From Maribacter hydrothermalis (lineage in GTDB: Bacteria > Bacteroidota > Bacteroidia > Flavobacteriales > Flavobacteriaceae), in the NCBI RefSeq assembly GCF_001913155.1, contig NZ_CP018760.1, positions 4,030,001-4,094,000 of the forward strand: 64,000 nucleotides of DNA, given 5' to 3'. Below are positions 34,746-43,952 of the stretch, piece by piece. The notes under the pieces were generated by a model, which made no database searches, had not been told where the DNA came from, and was given only the letters and a program-made list of their open reading frames with translations. The position numbers were made by a program, and so were the translations under genes. The stretch's first letter is position 1; each line of letters begins with the position of its first letter.

Positions 34746-35576
34746 ATGAAATTACATTATTCTTCAATTTTAGTTTTTTCAATCATTATTTCTGTTCTAA
34801 TAATATCTTGTGGGAATAAGCAAAAGAAAGAAAATTCAGAAAGTAATACAGAAATTAAAACTGATATTAATCAGCCAAAATGGACTTCTATATTTAACGG
34901 TTCTGATTTAACGGGATGGACTATAAAAATTCCAGGACATGAATTAGGCGAAAACTTTGGGAATACGTTACGGGTGGAAGATAGTATTTTAAAAATTCGT
35001 TATGATGCGTACGGACCGGAATTCAAAGACAGATTCGGTACTGTTTATTTTGATAAATACTTGACCAATTATCGATTGAAAGTGGTTTACAGATTTGTTG
35101 GTGAAACGGCATCTGGCGCACCAACTTGGGGCTATCGTGATAGCGGAATACAATTTCATGGTCAGCCTCCAGCTACTCAAAAATTGGATCAAGCTTTTCC
35201 GGTTTGTTTAGAATATAATTTTCATGGTGGTAACGGTACAGAAGATCGCCCTTTGGGTGCCGCTTGTACCAATGGTATGTTCGTTGAATATAATGGAGAA
35301 AGGAACACGACCACTTGTATTGCCGCTGATATTGCAAAAACGTTTCACGGTGACCAATGGGTAACTGCTGAAATAGAGGTGAATGACGGAGTAATAACCC
35401 ACTATGTTAATGGAGAAGAAATTTTAAGTTATTCTAATCCTACATATAATCCCGAAAATGAAACTGCAAAATCACTAATGAATGGCGATGATACCAAAGT
35501 AAAAGGTGGCTATGTTTCCTTACAGTCTAACAGCCACCCAATAGATTTTCGTTCAATTGAACTTATGGAATATTAA
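34746..35576 (+). CDS. DUF1080 (3-keto-disaccharide hydrolase-like) lipoprotein
   Basis: This 276-residue predicted lipoprotein (lipobox IISC, Cys near residue 22) carries one DUF1080 domain (about 45-276), a concanavalin-like beta-sandwich. The family signature appears in FNGSDLTGW and in RDSGIQFHGQ. Characterised members hydrolyse 3-keto-glycosides after oxidation by a glucoside 3-dehydrogenase. That would fit the convergent Gfo/Idh/MocA protein at 35591-36697, whose family includes 3-dehydrogenases. The two stops lie 15 bases apart. The domain call is firm; the substrate is unproven. Confidence 0.88.
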   Translation: MKLHYSSILVFSIIISVLIISCGNKQKKENSESNTEIKTDINQPKWTSIFNGSDLTGWTIKIPGHELGENFGNTLRVEDSILKIRYDAYGPEFKDRFGTVYFDKYLTNYRLKVVYRFVGETASGAPTWGYRDSGIQFHGQPPATQKLDQAFPVCLEYNFHGGNGTEDRPLGAACTNGMFVEYNGERNTTTCIAADIAKTFHGDQWVTAEIEVNDGVITHYVNGEEILSYSNPTYNPENETAKSLMNGDDTKVKGGYVSLQSNSHPIDFRSIELMEY

Positions 35577-35590
35577 GGTCAATATATTTT

Positions 35591-36697
35591 TTATAACATC
35601 ACTTTTTCCCCAGTTTTAGCTGCCAAGAAAATAGCATCAATTATTTTCATGTCTTTAACCCCTTCTTCACCATCAACGGGAACAATAGGTTGAACGCCTT
35701 CAAATAGTAAAGCCGCCATTCCATCCATTTGTAAAGTTTGATGTGTTATATGTGGTTGCGTTAATTTACCTTCATGTGTTTTGCCTTCAATGGGTCCGTA
35801 CCCTGTAGATGGTTGCATTTCTACAAACCCTTTAGATCCAGTCATAAAAAAGCGATCTAAATAATTCATACTATACGTGGATAGACAATTAGCGACGGCA
35901 CCACTGGGGAAACCCATTTGAAATTGTATGGTTTCATCAATTCCTTCTTTAAATTTAATTGGGTCTGTTTTTGTTTCTTGTGCGGTTACCCAAATTGGTT
36001 CTTCGCCTAACATATACCGTGCTCCGTTGATGGAATAAATACCAATATCCATCATAGCGCCACCACCGGACAGTTCTTTGTTTAATCGCCATTGGGTTGG
36101 GTCTCCAATAGTGAATCCTGACTGCCCTTGAAAGAACTTGGTATCACCGAAAACTCCGTCTTTTCGCATTTGAATAACAGCAACTGTTTTAGGTTCAAAA
36201 TGCATTCTATAGCCAATTAATAGTTTTACATTTTCAGCTTTACAAGCGTCTACCATCGCTTGCCCTTCTGCTGCATTAACACCCATTGGCTTCTCACAGA
36301 TAACATGTTTCCCTGCTTTCGCAACTCGTATGGATTGATCTTTATGTAAACCGTTAGGAGTTATTACATAAACGGCGTCGATATCGGGATTGTCTTTTAC
36401 TGCATCAAAATTTTCGTAATTATAGCAGTTCTTCTCGGGTATGTTATATTTTGATTGCCACTTTTTAATCTTTGAAGGAGTTCCACTGATTACACCAACT
36501 AATTTGGCTCTTTTACAAGCTTCCATAGCTTCGGCAACTCGTGTACCATAGCTTCCCAAGCCCATAATGGCAACCCTTAAAATGGGTCCGTCATAGGATT
36601 CTGTTGAACTGGCGAACAATTGAGTAGGATTATATACTAACGGAAGTCCTACCGCTGTTATGGATAATTTCTCTATAAAATTTCTTCTTGAACTCAT
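35591..36697 (-). CDS. Exported Gfo/Idh/MocA-family oxidoreductase
   Basis: This 368-residue oxidoreductase has an N-terminal Tat-like signal (SSRRNFIEKLSITAVGL, about residues 1-29). A Rossmann NAD(P) domain follows (AIMGLGSYGTRVAEAM, about 40-165), with the family EKP motif in CEKPMGVNA, then a C-terminal alpha/beta domain. Members oxidise or reduce sugar hydroxyls and some form 3-keto-sugars. Export with a bound cofactor fits glycoside 3-oxidation in the periplasm. It converges with the DUF1080 gene, a plausible partner. The real substrate is unknown. Confidence 0.9.
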   Translation of the reverse strand: MSSRRNFIEKLSITAVGLPLVYNPTQLFASSTESYDGPILRVAIMGLGSYGTRVAEAMEACKRAKLVGVISGTPSKIKKWQSKYNIPEKNCYNYENFDAVKDNPDIDAVYVITPNGLHKDQSIRVAKAGKHVICEKPMGVNAAEGQAMVDACKAENVKLLIGYRMHFEPKTVAVIQMRKDGVFGDTKFFQGQSGFTIGDPTQWRLNKELSGGGAMMDIGIYSINGARYMLGEEPIWVTAQETKTDPIKFKEGIDETIQFQMGFPSGAVANCLSTYSMNYLDRFFMTGSKGFVEMQPSTGYGPIEGKTHEGKLTQPHITHQTLQMDGMAALLFEGVQPIVPVDGEEGVKDMKIIDAIFLAAKTGEKVML

Positions 36698-36888
36698 GAG
36701 TGTTGTAGTTTGGTGATTAATAAGTATCTAAATATACAGAAACTATATATGACTTGTTGTTAAGTTTTTTATTCATATCTGCATACATAAAAACTATAAC
36801 AATTCTTTCTTTTTTGAGACAATCTTGTGGTGAATGTCATCAATACAATTGCAAGACATCTTTTAATTTGCAGTATAATATTATTTCT

Positions 36889-37392
36889 ATGAGTAGAGGA
36901 TTTGTAAAGGAAGAAGATCAGGAAGAAATACCAATGGTAGCGCCAAGGGCCGACTTACCCATGGGAGCAACTAATTATGTTACCGATAAAGGTTTACTTC
37001 AACTTTTGAACGAAAAGGATAACTTGATGATGGATAAAAAATCAACGAATCTAGAGAATGAAAAAGAACAACGAATTGCCATCAATTTAATAAATGCCAA
37101 ATTGCAATTATTAAATGAACGTATATCTTCTGCAAAGGTTGTAAGCTTAGTTGACCAACCAAAGAACGAAGTTCGTTTTGGTGCTATTATCTCTTTATTG
37201 ATAGGTGATGCAAAAACTCCTAAAGATTTTCAAATTGTAGGTGTCGACGAAGCAAATATTGCAGAAAATAAAATTTCATTTCTATCTCCTATCGCAAGAA
37301 TTTTAATTTCTAAAAAAATAGATGATGTGGCTGTTCTTCAAATCGGAAAAACAGATAGAACCTTTAAAGTCCTTGGAATTAGATATTCTTAA
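36889..37392 (+). CDS. GreA/GreB-like transcription elongation factor family protein
   Basis: This 167-residue cytoplasmic protein starts MSRGFVKEEDQEE. It resembles the GreA/GreB-family proteins common in Bacteroidota. The N-terminal part (about residues 40-95) is a helical coiled coil, where true Gre factors carry the acidic tip that stimulates RNA polymerase backtracking repair. The C-terminal part (about 100-167) is the FKBP-like domain (FGAIISLLIGDA, SFLSPIARILI). A start at 36754 would add 45 residues but is rejected, because a -7-like TTAATTTG lies at 36863-36870 between it and ATG 36889. It is monocistronic. Confidence 0.85.
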   Translation: MSRGFVKEEDQEEIPMVAPRADLPMGATNYVTDKGLLQLLNEKDNLMMDKKSTNLENEKEQRIAINLINAKLQLLNERISSAKVVSLVDQPKNEVRFGAIISLLIGDAKTPKDFQIVGVDEANIAENKISFLSPIARILISKKIDDVAVLQIGKTDRTFKVLGIRYS

Positions 37393-37585
37393 TCGAAGAA
37401 ATCTCTATTTTTCATTAGCTTTCGCTTCCTCATATAGTCCTTGTAAATCAACCACTTATAATTAAATCTATTTTAAATATTTCTCAGCGTTATTTTCTTT
37501 TTGAGTCTGTTTTTCATTTTTCACAGCTAATTATACCTTTTTATTCCAAGTAATTTTATGGCAATCTTATCAAAACGTCTATAAA

Positions 37586-39715
37586 ATGAAGAATAAAATA
37601 ACCGATACATCGAAACAAAAAGACTTAGAGAATTATCAGAAAGATATGACCGATAAAGCCTTGACAACAAATCAGGGTTTAAAAGTAAATGATACAAATA
37701 ATAGTCTTAAATCTGGAGAGCGCGGATCTACCTTATTAGAAGACTTTCTTTTACGTGAAAAAATAACAAATTTTGACCATGAACGAATTCCAGAGCGAAT
37801 TGTACATGCGCGTGGTAGTGCCGCACATGGATATTTTGAGCTTTACGAAAGTATAGAAGAATATAGTAAAGCAGGTATTTTTACAGATACTTCACGTAAA
37901 ACTCCTGTTTTTGTGCGATTTTCAACCGTTGCAGGATCTAAAGGTTCACCCGATCTAGCCAGAGATGTTAGAGGTTTTGCCGTTAAATTCTATACACAAG
38001 AAGGTACCTGGGATTTGGTAGGTAACAACATGCCTATTTTCTTTATACAGGATGCCATGAAGTTCCCAGATTTAGTTCATTCCGTAAAACCGGAACCAAA
38101 TAAGGAGATTCCACAGGCTGCATCTGCTCACGATACTTTTTATGATTTTGTATCATTGACTACAGAAACTTTACACAATCATATTTGGGCAATGAGCGAT
38201 AGGGCAATTCCAAGAAGTCTTAGAATGATGGAAGGATTCGGGATTCATACCTTTAGATTAATCAATGATAAAGGAGAAGCACATTTTGTGAAATTCCATT
38301 GGAAACCGACCTTAGGGGTACACTCCGTAACATGGGAAGAAGCTGTAAAGATTAATGGCGCAGATGCAGATTTTCACCGTAGAGATTTATGGGATGCAAT
38401 TGAGGCTGGACAATATCCAGAGTGGGAGCTAGGCGTACAAATTGTTCCTGAAGCCGATGAACATAAATATGATTTCGATTTATTAGATCCTACTAAATTG
38501 ATTCCAGAAGAAATGGTTCCGGTTAAAATCATTGGTAAAATGACTTTAAACAAAAACCCTGAGAACTTCTTTGCAGAAACAGAACAAGTAGCCTTTTTAC
38601 CCGGACATATCGTTCCAGGTATCGATTTTACGAACGACCCACTACTACAAGGTAGATTATTCTCTTACAGAGATACGCAATTATCTCGTTTAGGGAGCCC
38701 AAATTTCCATCAGATTCCCATTAACCGTCCGGTTGTAGATACACATAACAATCAACGCGATGCTCATATGCAAATGGAAATTCCTAAAGGGCAAACAGCT
38801 TATTTTCCGAATAGTTTAAGTGGCGGATGTCCACATTTGTCTAAAATGGCAGAAGGTGCATTTCATTCTTATGAAGAACGAATAGATGCTAGAAAGATTC
38901 GAACCCGAAGTGAAAGTTTCAGTGATCACTTTTCGCAACCAGCACTTTTTTATAGAAGTCTTGCCGATTGGGAAAAAGAGCACATAGCAGCTGCATATAC
39001 TTTTGAACTAGGGAAATGTAACCATGATCATATTAAACAACGTATGCTATGGTTAATTGCTCAAATTGATTCGGATTTAGCTAAAACAGTTTCTGAAGGT
39101 TTGGGTATCAAAATTCCAAAAAAAATAGAACAACCAATTAATCAGGCTATTGGTGCAGATGCAGACGTTGAAAAACATCAGCCTGGAAAAAAGAAAATTT
39201 ATTTAGAAAAGTCAGCGGCATTGAGCATGGCAAATACAAAATTTGAAAGCATAGCAACTAGACAAATAGCGGTGCTTGCGGCTGATGGGTTTAGTATGAA
39301 AAATTATAAATCTATTAAAGACAAACTGGAAAAAGAAGGAGCTGTAGTTAAGATTATTGCACCACATGGTGGAAGTATAAAATGTGATCAAAATATGGAT
39401 TACAAAGTAGATGCGGCAATTGCGACTACTGAAAGTGTACTATTCGATGCAATCTACATTCCTGGAGGAGAAAAATCTGTAAATACATTATTGAAAAATG
39501 GTAAGTATTTGAAATTCATTAATGAAACATTTAAATATTGTAAAGCAATTGCAGTTGATGATGAAGGTGAGAAAGTTTTAGATAACTCTTTTGCTTCTAA
39601 TTATAAAGATGATAAAGCAATACACATCAATGATAGTGCAGCTGATTTTGTTAAAAGTATAGCAAAACACCGAAATTGGGATAGAAGATCATATTCTGAT
39701 ATGGTTCCTGTTTAA
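37586..39715 (+). CDS. katE: Large-subunit catalase (HPII/KatE type)
   Basis: This 709-residue clade II catalase converts hydrogen peroxide to water and oxygen with heme. Catalytic H74 lies in RIVHARGSAAHG, N147 in LVGNNMPIFF, and the proximal heme ligand Y361 in GRLFSYRDTQ. Residues beyond about 560 form the extra C-terminal DJ-1/PfpI-like domain (IAVLAADGF, YIPGGEKS) that marks large-subunit catalases such as E. coli HPII. The active nucleophile Cys of DJ-1 enzymes is not obvious in that domain, as usual for catalases. No signal peptide is seen. It is monocistronic, with about 190 bases of upstream leader. Confidence 0.96.
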   Translation: MKNKITDTSKQKDLENYQKDMTDKALTTNQGLKVNDTNNSLKSGERGSTLLEDFLLREKITNFDHERIPERIVHARGSAAHGYFELYESIEEYSKAGIFTDTSRKTPVFVRFSTVAGSKGSPDLARDVRGFAVKFYTQEGTWDLVGNNMPIFFIQDAMKFPDLVHSVKPEPNKEIPQAASAHDTFYDFVSLTTETLHNHIWAMSDRAIPRSLRMMEGFGIHTFRLINDKGEAHFVKFHWKPTLGVHSVTWEEAVKINGADADFHRRDLWDAIEAGQYPEWELGVQIVPEADEHKYDFDLLDPTKLIPEEMVPVKIIGKMTLNKNPENFFAETEQVAFLPGHIVPGIDFTNDPLLQGRLFSYRDTQLSRLGSPNFHQIPINRPVVDTHNNQRDAHMQMEIPKGQTAYFPNSLSGGCPHLSKMAEGAFHSYEERIDARKIRTRSESFSDHFSQPALFYRSLADWEKEHIAAAYTFELGKCNHDHIKQRMLWLIAQIDSDLAKTVSEGLGIKIPKKIEQPINQAIGADADVEKHQPGKKKIYLEKSAALSMANTKFESIATRQIAVLAADGFSMKNYKSIKDKLEKEGAVVKIIAPHGGSIKCDQNMDYKVDAAIATTESVLFDAIYIPGGEKSVNTLLKNGKYLKFINETFKYCKAIAVDDEGEKVLDNSFASNYKDDKAIHINDSAADFVKSIAKHRNWDRRSYSDMVPV

Positions 39716-39860
39716 TTGTAATAGCTATTGTAGTAGATGGATTCTAGTAGTTAATCTATGATATGGCAACAAGAATTAATTTAGATAAAACTTTCTATTA
39801 CTAAATACGTAAATAAATAAAGGTCTTCTTGCTTACCTAAGTTCAGAGTCTTAATAAACA

Positions 39861-39905
39861 AAAATTCGAGGCACGCCTCATATTAATTAATCTCCGGTAA
39901 TCGAG
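39861..39905. repeat. Partial copy of the GAGGC palindromic element
   Basis: GAGGC-ac-GCCTC (39868-39879) lies within ttcgaggcacgcctc, closely resembling the second hairpin of the element at 14811-14824, including its ttcgagg lead-in. The other two hairpins are missing. It lies in the gap upstream of the fasciclin gene. Confidence 0.4.
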
Positions 39906-39920
39906 TAAATTTTAAAAATT

Positions 39921-40559
39921 ATGAAACTAAGAAAAATCCAAAATTTATTATTTGTTGGAATAGCGATTTTAGCGTTGAGCTCTTGTAAAGATCAAGCAAA
40001 AATAGATGCTGATAAAAAAGCCATGGAAGAAAAAGTAGCCATGGAAGAAGCTAACGTTAAGGCTGAGGAAATAAAAATGAAAGAGGAAGCCAAACAAAAA
40101 GAATTGATGTCAACAAGCATTACTGCAGTAGCTAGTAACAATGCAGAATTATCTACTTTGGTTTCTGCAGTAAAAGCAGCCAATTTAGATAAAATGCTAT
40201 CTGAACCTGGCAGTTATACGGTATTTGCACCATCGAATAATGCGTTCGAAAAATTGCCTAAGAAAATGTCTATAGCAGAATTAGGTAAACCAGAGAATAA
40301 AGAACTATTGACTCAAATATTACAATATCATGTAGTTTCTGGTGTAATAACAAGCGATAAATTGGTAGCCGCTGTTAAAGGTGCAAATGGAAAATATACA
40401 TTTACAACCGTAGGCGGTAAAGATATAACCGCAAGTCTTACAGGAGATAAAATTATTTTAAAGGATGAAAAAGGAAATAAAACAGAAGTGGTTTTAGGAA
40501 ACGTAAAAGCTTCTAACGGAGTAGTACATGTTATTAATAATGTGCTTTTAATGAAGTAA
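39921..40559 (+). CDS. Fasciclin (FAS1) domain lipoprotein
   Basis: This 212-residue predicted lipoprotein (lipobox LSSC, Cys near residue 23) has a Lys/Glu/Met-rich coiled-coil stretch (about 25-70), then one FAS1 domain (about 72-212). The FAS1 H1 and H2 motifs are visible as YTVFAPSNNAFEKLP and GVVHVINNVLL. FAS1 domains mediate cell-surface adhesion and protein interaction. The long charged coil probably spaces the domain from the membrane. It is monocistronic and ends in a strong bidirectional terminator. Confidence 0.9.
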   Translation: MKLRKIQNLLFVGIAILALSSCKDQAKIDADKKAMEEKVAMEEANVKAEEIKMKEEAKQKELMSTSITAVASNNAELSTLVSAVKAANLDKMLSEPGSYTVFAPSNNAFEKLPKKMSIAELGKPENKELLTQILQYHVVSGVITSDKLVAAVKGANGKYTFTTVGGKDITASLTGDKIILKDEKGNKTEVVLGNVKASNGVVHVINNVLLMK

Positions 40560-40575
40560 ATTCTAAACTGCTAAG

Positions 40576-40612
40576 AATTAAAAAGAGGACCAAATAGGTC
40601 CTCTTTTTAATT
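40576..40612. terminator. Strong bidirectional terminator between fasciclin and TIM-barrel genes
   Basis: AAAAAGAGGACC (40580-40591) pairs perfectly with GGTCCTCTTTTT (40597-40608) around a 5-base loop. The pairing extends outward through AATT/AATT. A and T runs on both sides let it end both convergent genes. Confidence 0.93.
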
Positions 40613-40622
40613 TGAGATAAAG

Positions 40623-41456
40623 TTATACTGAAGTGAAATTTCTTTTTAGGTAATTTTTCATTTCAATATTTATCTCTTGCTGATTAGCTAGCGGTTCTTT
40701 AGTAAAAGGGACTTGTTGCATATACGGGAATGGTCCAAACTCTGGTGTTATAGTAAAATTAGACAATGTTTCATGTTGTTTAATTATTCTTTGCCACCAA
40801 ATAATAAATTGATTTAAATGCTTTTCCCATTCTGGAGCAAAAGGATTATTTACCTGTGGGCATTGCTCAAAACCCACACGTGCATGAATATGTATTATTC
40901 GTGGAAATACCTGTTCAAGAATATGTTCTTGATCCTGCAACATACTTTCTGAGGTTACGCACCAATGTGATAAATCGCCCACTAATTTTAATTTTGGATA
41001 TTTATGTAAATAGCTTAGAGTAGTGGTTGAATGAAAAGTGAAGCGCCCTCTATGAATTTCATGGTATATAGATATTTTATGTTGCGAAGAAAAGGATTCA
41101 ATAGCTTCAATTACTTTACAATTCTCATCAAAAGAATAATGGTCTTTACCTGTATGAGAATTAATAAAGTTGGGCTGATATGGTAAAGTTCTTTTCAACT
41201 GATCTAAAACATTAGAAATATATTCTTCAACCGTTTCATTTTTTAATGGTAATACTTGTTGCAATACAACTATAAAATTTGGATGTAGCTTTCTTATATT
41301 TTGTAATTCATGGAATAATTCATTTTCAAAGGTTTTATTATATGGTAGATTCATTTCTACACCTTGAAAACCCTTTAAAATTGCCAACTCGATAAATTCT
41401 TTGGCTGTTAAATTTTCGCTACCCCAATGCGGATATAAATAATTAATAGTAGCCAT
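40623..41456 (-). CDS. Sugar phosphate isomerase/epimerase-like TIM-barrel protein
   Basis: This 277-residue cytoplasmic TIM-barrel protein is of the xylose-isomerase/AP-endonuclease-2 family. Visible features include GFQGVEMNLPY near the start, the metal-ligand-like segments YHEIHRGRFTFH, VGDLSHWCV, RIIHIHARVG and the C-terminal ITPEFGPFPYM. These His, Glu and Asp residues would bind a divalent metal. The substrate is probably a sugar or sugar-like polyol. The ATG directly abuts the stop of the PhyH-family gene upstream, so the two are translated from one message. An AraC regulator lies divergently beyond PhyH. Confidence 0.88.
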   Translation of the reverse strand: MATINYLYPHWGSENLTAKEFIELAILKGFQGVEMNLPYNKTFENELFHELQNIRKLHPNFIVVLQQVLPLKNETVEEYISNVLDQLKRTLPYQPNFINSHTGKDHYSFDENCKVIEAIESFSSQHKISIYHEIHRGRFTFHSTTTLSYLHKYPKLKLVGDLSHWCVTSESMLQDQEHILEQVFPRIIHIHARVGFEQCPQVNNPFAPEWEKHLNQFIIWWQRIIKQHETLSNFTITPEFGPFPYMQQVPFTKEPLANQQEINIEMKNYLKRNFTSV

Positions 41457-42263
41457 TTAATATAAAATAGGATTCAACGGAGAATTTACAGTTTCACCAA
41501 TTTTTACACCAGGGCACCATGTTTCCCAATCATTTTTTTGTCCATCATTAGTTGGCTCTTGCAGTTTCATATCCTTATCCATGTAAATTATGGTCATTAC
41601 TTTTCGCATCTCATTAGTAGTATTGGCACCGGCACGATGAAAGACCCAGCCAGAGTGAAAACTAATTTCACCAACATCAAACGGCTCTATAACATGTTTA
41701 AAATCAGTTACTTTTAATCTGTTCTGAATTGCTTTTTCACTCTCATCACTAATAGATAAATCTCTACCTTCCATAATTTCATGACTACCAGCACTAAATT
41801 CAAGCGGACCCATAGACAATGGCGTGGCTTGTAACGGAATCCACGCTGTAACAGTTTTATCTGTTTGTAATGGCCAATAATATTGATCGGCATGCCAAGG
41901 GGTGATTCCTCCGCCGGCTTCTTTAAATAATGCCTGATCATGGTATAGGCGTACCCCGTCGACTTGTAATAAATTTGATGCTATTTGGGCAAGGCGTTTA
42001 GAAAATACAAATGTTTTTATGTTATCATCTTCTTTCCATAAATTAAATAGCTGTATAAAGGCTTTTCCATAAGTATCCCTTTTTTCTAATGGCTTAGTAG
42101 CAGCATTTAATTCGTTTACTTTTTTAGATATAATAGTATTAAAAAATGAAATTGTATCGCTATCAAAAACGTTTTTCAATTTTATAAATCGGTGTTTTTG
42201 ATAAAAATCGATTTGATTTTTTGATAAGGAATAGGTTTTATCAAGTAATTCTTGTTTTTGCAT
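41457..42263 (-). CDS. Phytanoyl-CoA dioxygenase (PhyH) family oxygenase
   Basis: This 268-residue protein is a non-heme iron, 2-oxoglutarate-dependent oxygenase. The iron ligands appear as H124 and D126 in WHADQYYWP, and H209 in VFHRAGANTT. R220 in NEMRKVM is the likely 2-oxoglutarate contact. Its length is usual for bacterial PhyH proteins, which hydroxylate small molecules such as ectoine, fatty acids or alkylphosphonates. It is the first gene of a two-gene unit with the TIM-barrel protein (zero spacing) and is transcribed divergently from an AraC regulator 128 bases away. The substrate is unknown. Confidence 0.92.
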   Translation of the reverse strand: MQKQELLDKTYSLSKNQIDFYQKHRFIKLKNVFDSDTISFFNTIISKKVNELNAATKPLEKRDTYGKAFIQLFNLWKEDDNIKTFVFSKRLAQIASNLLQVDGVRLYHDQALFKEAGGGITPWHADQYYWPLQTDKTVTAWIPLQATPLSMGPLEFSAGSHEIMEGRDLSISDESEKAIQNRLKVTDFKHVIEPFDVGEISFHSGWVFHRAGANTTNEMRKVMTIIYMDKDMKLQEPTNDGQKNDWETWCPGVKIGETVNSPLNPILY

Positions 42264-42391
42264 AATCGTGATATTGTTTCTGTAAAACTAGCTTTGATAA
42301 TAGCAAATCACTTTTTGTATTTTAACCAATACTATGCATATCTAAACATAAAATATGTAATTTAGTAATTAGAAGAGTTTATATAAGTTAT

Positions 42392-43225
42392 ATGAAACCA
42401 GTAGTAGAAAATATTGGCTTATTAAATAGTAAGCAGTCATTTCATTTCTTTAAACTTGAAGTAGATTATTTTAAACCCTTCTGGCACTACCATCCGGAAT
42501 TAGAACTTACTTTTATTAAAAAGGGACGAGGTACCAGATTTGTAGGCAATAGCATTCTACCATTTGCCATTAACGACCTAGTATTATTGGGGGCTAATCT
42601 TCCGCATAATTATACATCATTAGAGCAAGCAAAAAAGAATAGTCATGAGGCTATTATAATACAGTTTCCAAAGGATATATTTAAGTCATTTAAGGAATGT
42701 GAACTATTCAATCAACTTTATATTGATGCAGAAAGAGGAATTCAGTTTACACATCCGCCCAAAAAAACAATTCACTTATTGAACCTGTTTGAAAATTTAG
42801 GAAAACCGCAGCAATTATCTGTTTTAATAGAGATTCTAGATACTTTGTGTAAAGATCAGAACAGGAAATATCTTTCGTCCTCTACTTACCGTCATCATTT
42901 AGCAAGTTCCAAAACTCAGCATAAAATTAAATCGGTTACAAGTTTTATCCTTGAAAATTTAGATCAAAAGTTAACGGTTACTATGATGGCCGAGCACGTT
43001 AATATGGTAGAACAATCTTTTTGCCGTTGGTTTAAAAATGCAGTCGGTCATTCTTTTATTACCTTTTTAAACCTGGCTAGAATAGAACAAGCCTGTATGC
43101 ATTTATCAACTACTGACAAACTTATACAGGCTATAGCTTTTGATTGCGGCTTTGAAAGCCTATCACATTTTAATAGAACCTTTAAAAAAATAAAAGGTAT
43201 TAGTCCTAGAGTATATAGAGCTTAA
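42392..43225 (+). CDS. AraC family regulator divergent to PhyH/TIM-barrel pair
   Basis: This 277-residue regulator has an N-terminal cupin-like effector domain (about residues 15-130, with FWHYHPELELTFI and the double-His region typical of sugar-sensing AraC proteins). The C-terminal double helix-turn-helix is at about 175-277 (VTMMAEHVNMVEQSFCRWFK and AIAFDCGFESLSHFNRTFK). It is divergent from the PhyH and TIM-barrel pair, which is the expected target. Its effector is probably a sugar or related molecule. The last four bases overlap the stop of the convergent DUF4494 gene. Confidence 0.93.
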   Translation: MKPVVENIGLLNSKQSFHFFKLEVDYFKPFWHYHPELELTFIKKGRGTRFVGNSILPFAINDLVLLGANLPHNYTSLEQAKKNSHEAIIIQFPKDIFKSFKECELFNQLYIDAERGIQFTHPPKKTIHLLNLFENLGKPQQLSVLIEILDTLCKDQNRKYLSSSTYRHHLASSKTQHKIKSVTSFILENLDQKLTVTMMAEHVNMVEQSFCRWFKNAVGHSFITFLNLARIEQACMHLSTTDKLIQAIAFDCGFESLSHFNRTFKKIKGISPRVYRA

Positions 43226-43785
43226 ACTTCAGCTTCCGCCTCGGTTTCTACTTCTATAGGATCTTCTTCAATTACTTTCGCAACTGCCGGAACTGAATCT
43301 TTCAAAACATTGAACTTCTCTACACGCGCCATATCATCTTCTTCTCCCGAAAAATATGGAAAAACATCCATTATAGGGGACTCTGATATGGAAGGTACGG
43401 AGTATTCACCTATAGTATCTTTCATAACACTTATGGTATTGTCATAGGCTTCTTTAACGTCATTTGCCTGTATTAACAAATACATGTTGGTTTTACGTTC
43501 TTTACCACTTTCTTCATCAAAAGCAATTAAAGAAACTTTAGATTTAAACCATCTATCTGAATTTTCGAACGGATGAATTTCAGCAAAATTAGCAACCTTT
43601 ATGTTTGTGATTTTAATTTCTTCTGTATCACTCAAGTATACCGACATTTCTTCGGTAATTCTACTTTCTGCTTCGGTATAAGAAATGGCATCAACCAAAA
43701 AAGGTTCGGTTTTTACCTTCAACATTCCTGAAGCTTCGTCTAATTTTCTATATTTTATTTTACACTCGTACCACGTTGCACTCAT
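43222..43785 (-). CDS. DUF4494 family protein
   Basis: This 187-residue cytoplasmic protein matches the DUF4494 family of Bacteroidota. Its start WYECKIKYRKLDE and the middle FNVLKD and AFDEESGKE segments are typical. The family function is unknown. The usual domain spans about residues 3-155; here an extra acidic tail (EEDPIEVETEAEAEV) follows. No signal peptide, membrane segment or catalytic motif is visible. It is a single gene that overlaps the AraC gene tail-to-tail by four bases. Confidence 0.88.
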   Translation of the reverse strand: MSATWYECKIKYRKLDEASGMLKVKTEPFLVDAISYTEAESRITEEMSVYLSDTEEIKITNIKVANFAEIHPFENSDRWFKSKVSLIAFDEESGKERKTNMYLLIQANDVKEAYDNTISVMKDTIGEYSVPSISESPIMDVFPYFSGEEDDMARVEKFNVLKDSVPAVAKVIEEDPIEVETEAEAEV

Positions 43786-43952
43786 ATTTTTTAGTTTTTT
43801 TTGGGGTGATAAATATACTTCTTAGTCATAGTTTGCAACGCCAAAAAATACAATAGATATTCACAATCTTGATATAGAAATCATAGGTGCTTAAAAATTA
43901 GATATTTATATGGTATAAATATTGTAATTGTTTTTTTAAGAACTATAAGAGC

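Noticed and set aside
36754..36888. Longer start of the GreA-like gene
   Set aside because: The added 45 residues do not resemble the family, and a -7-like box lies between the two starts.
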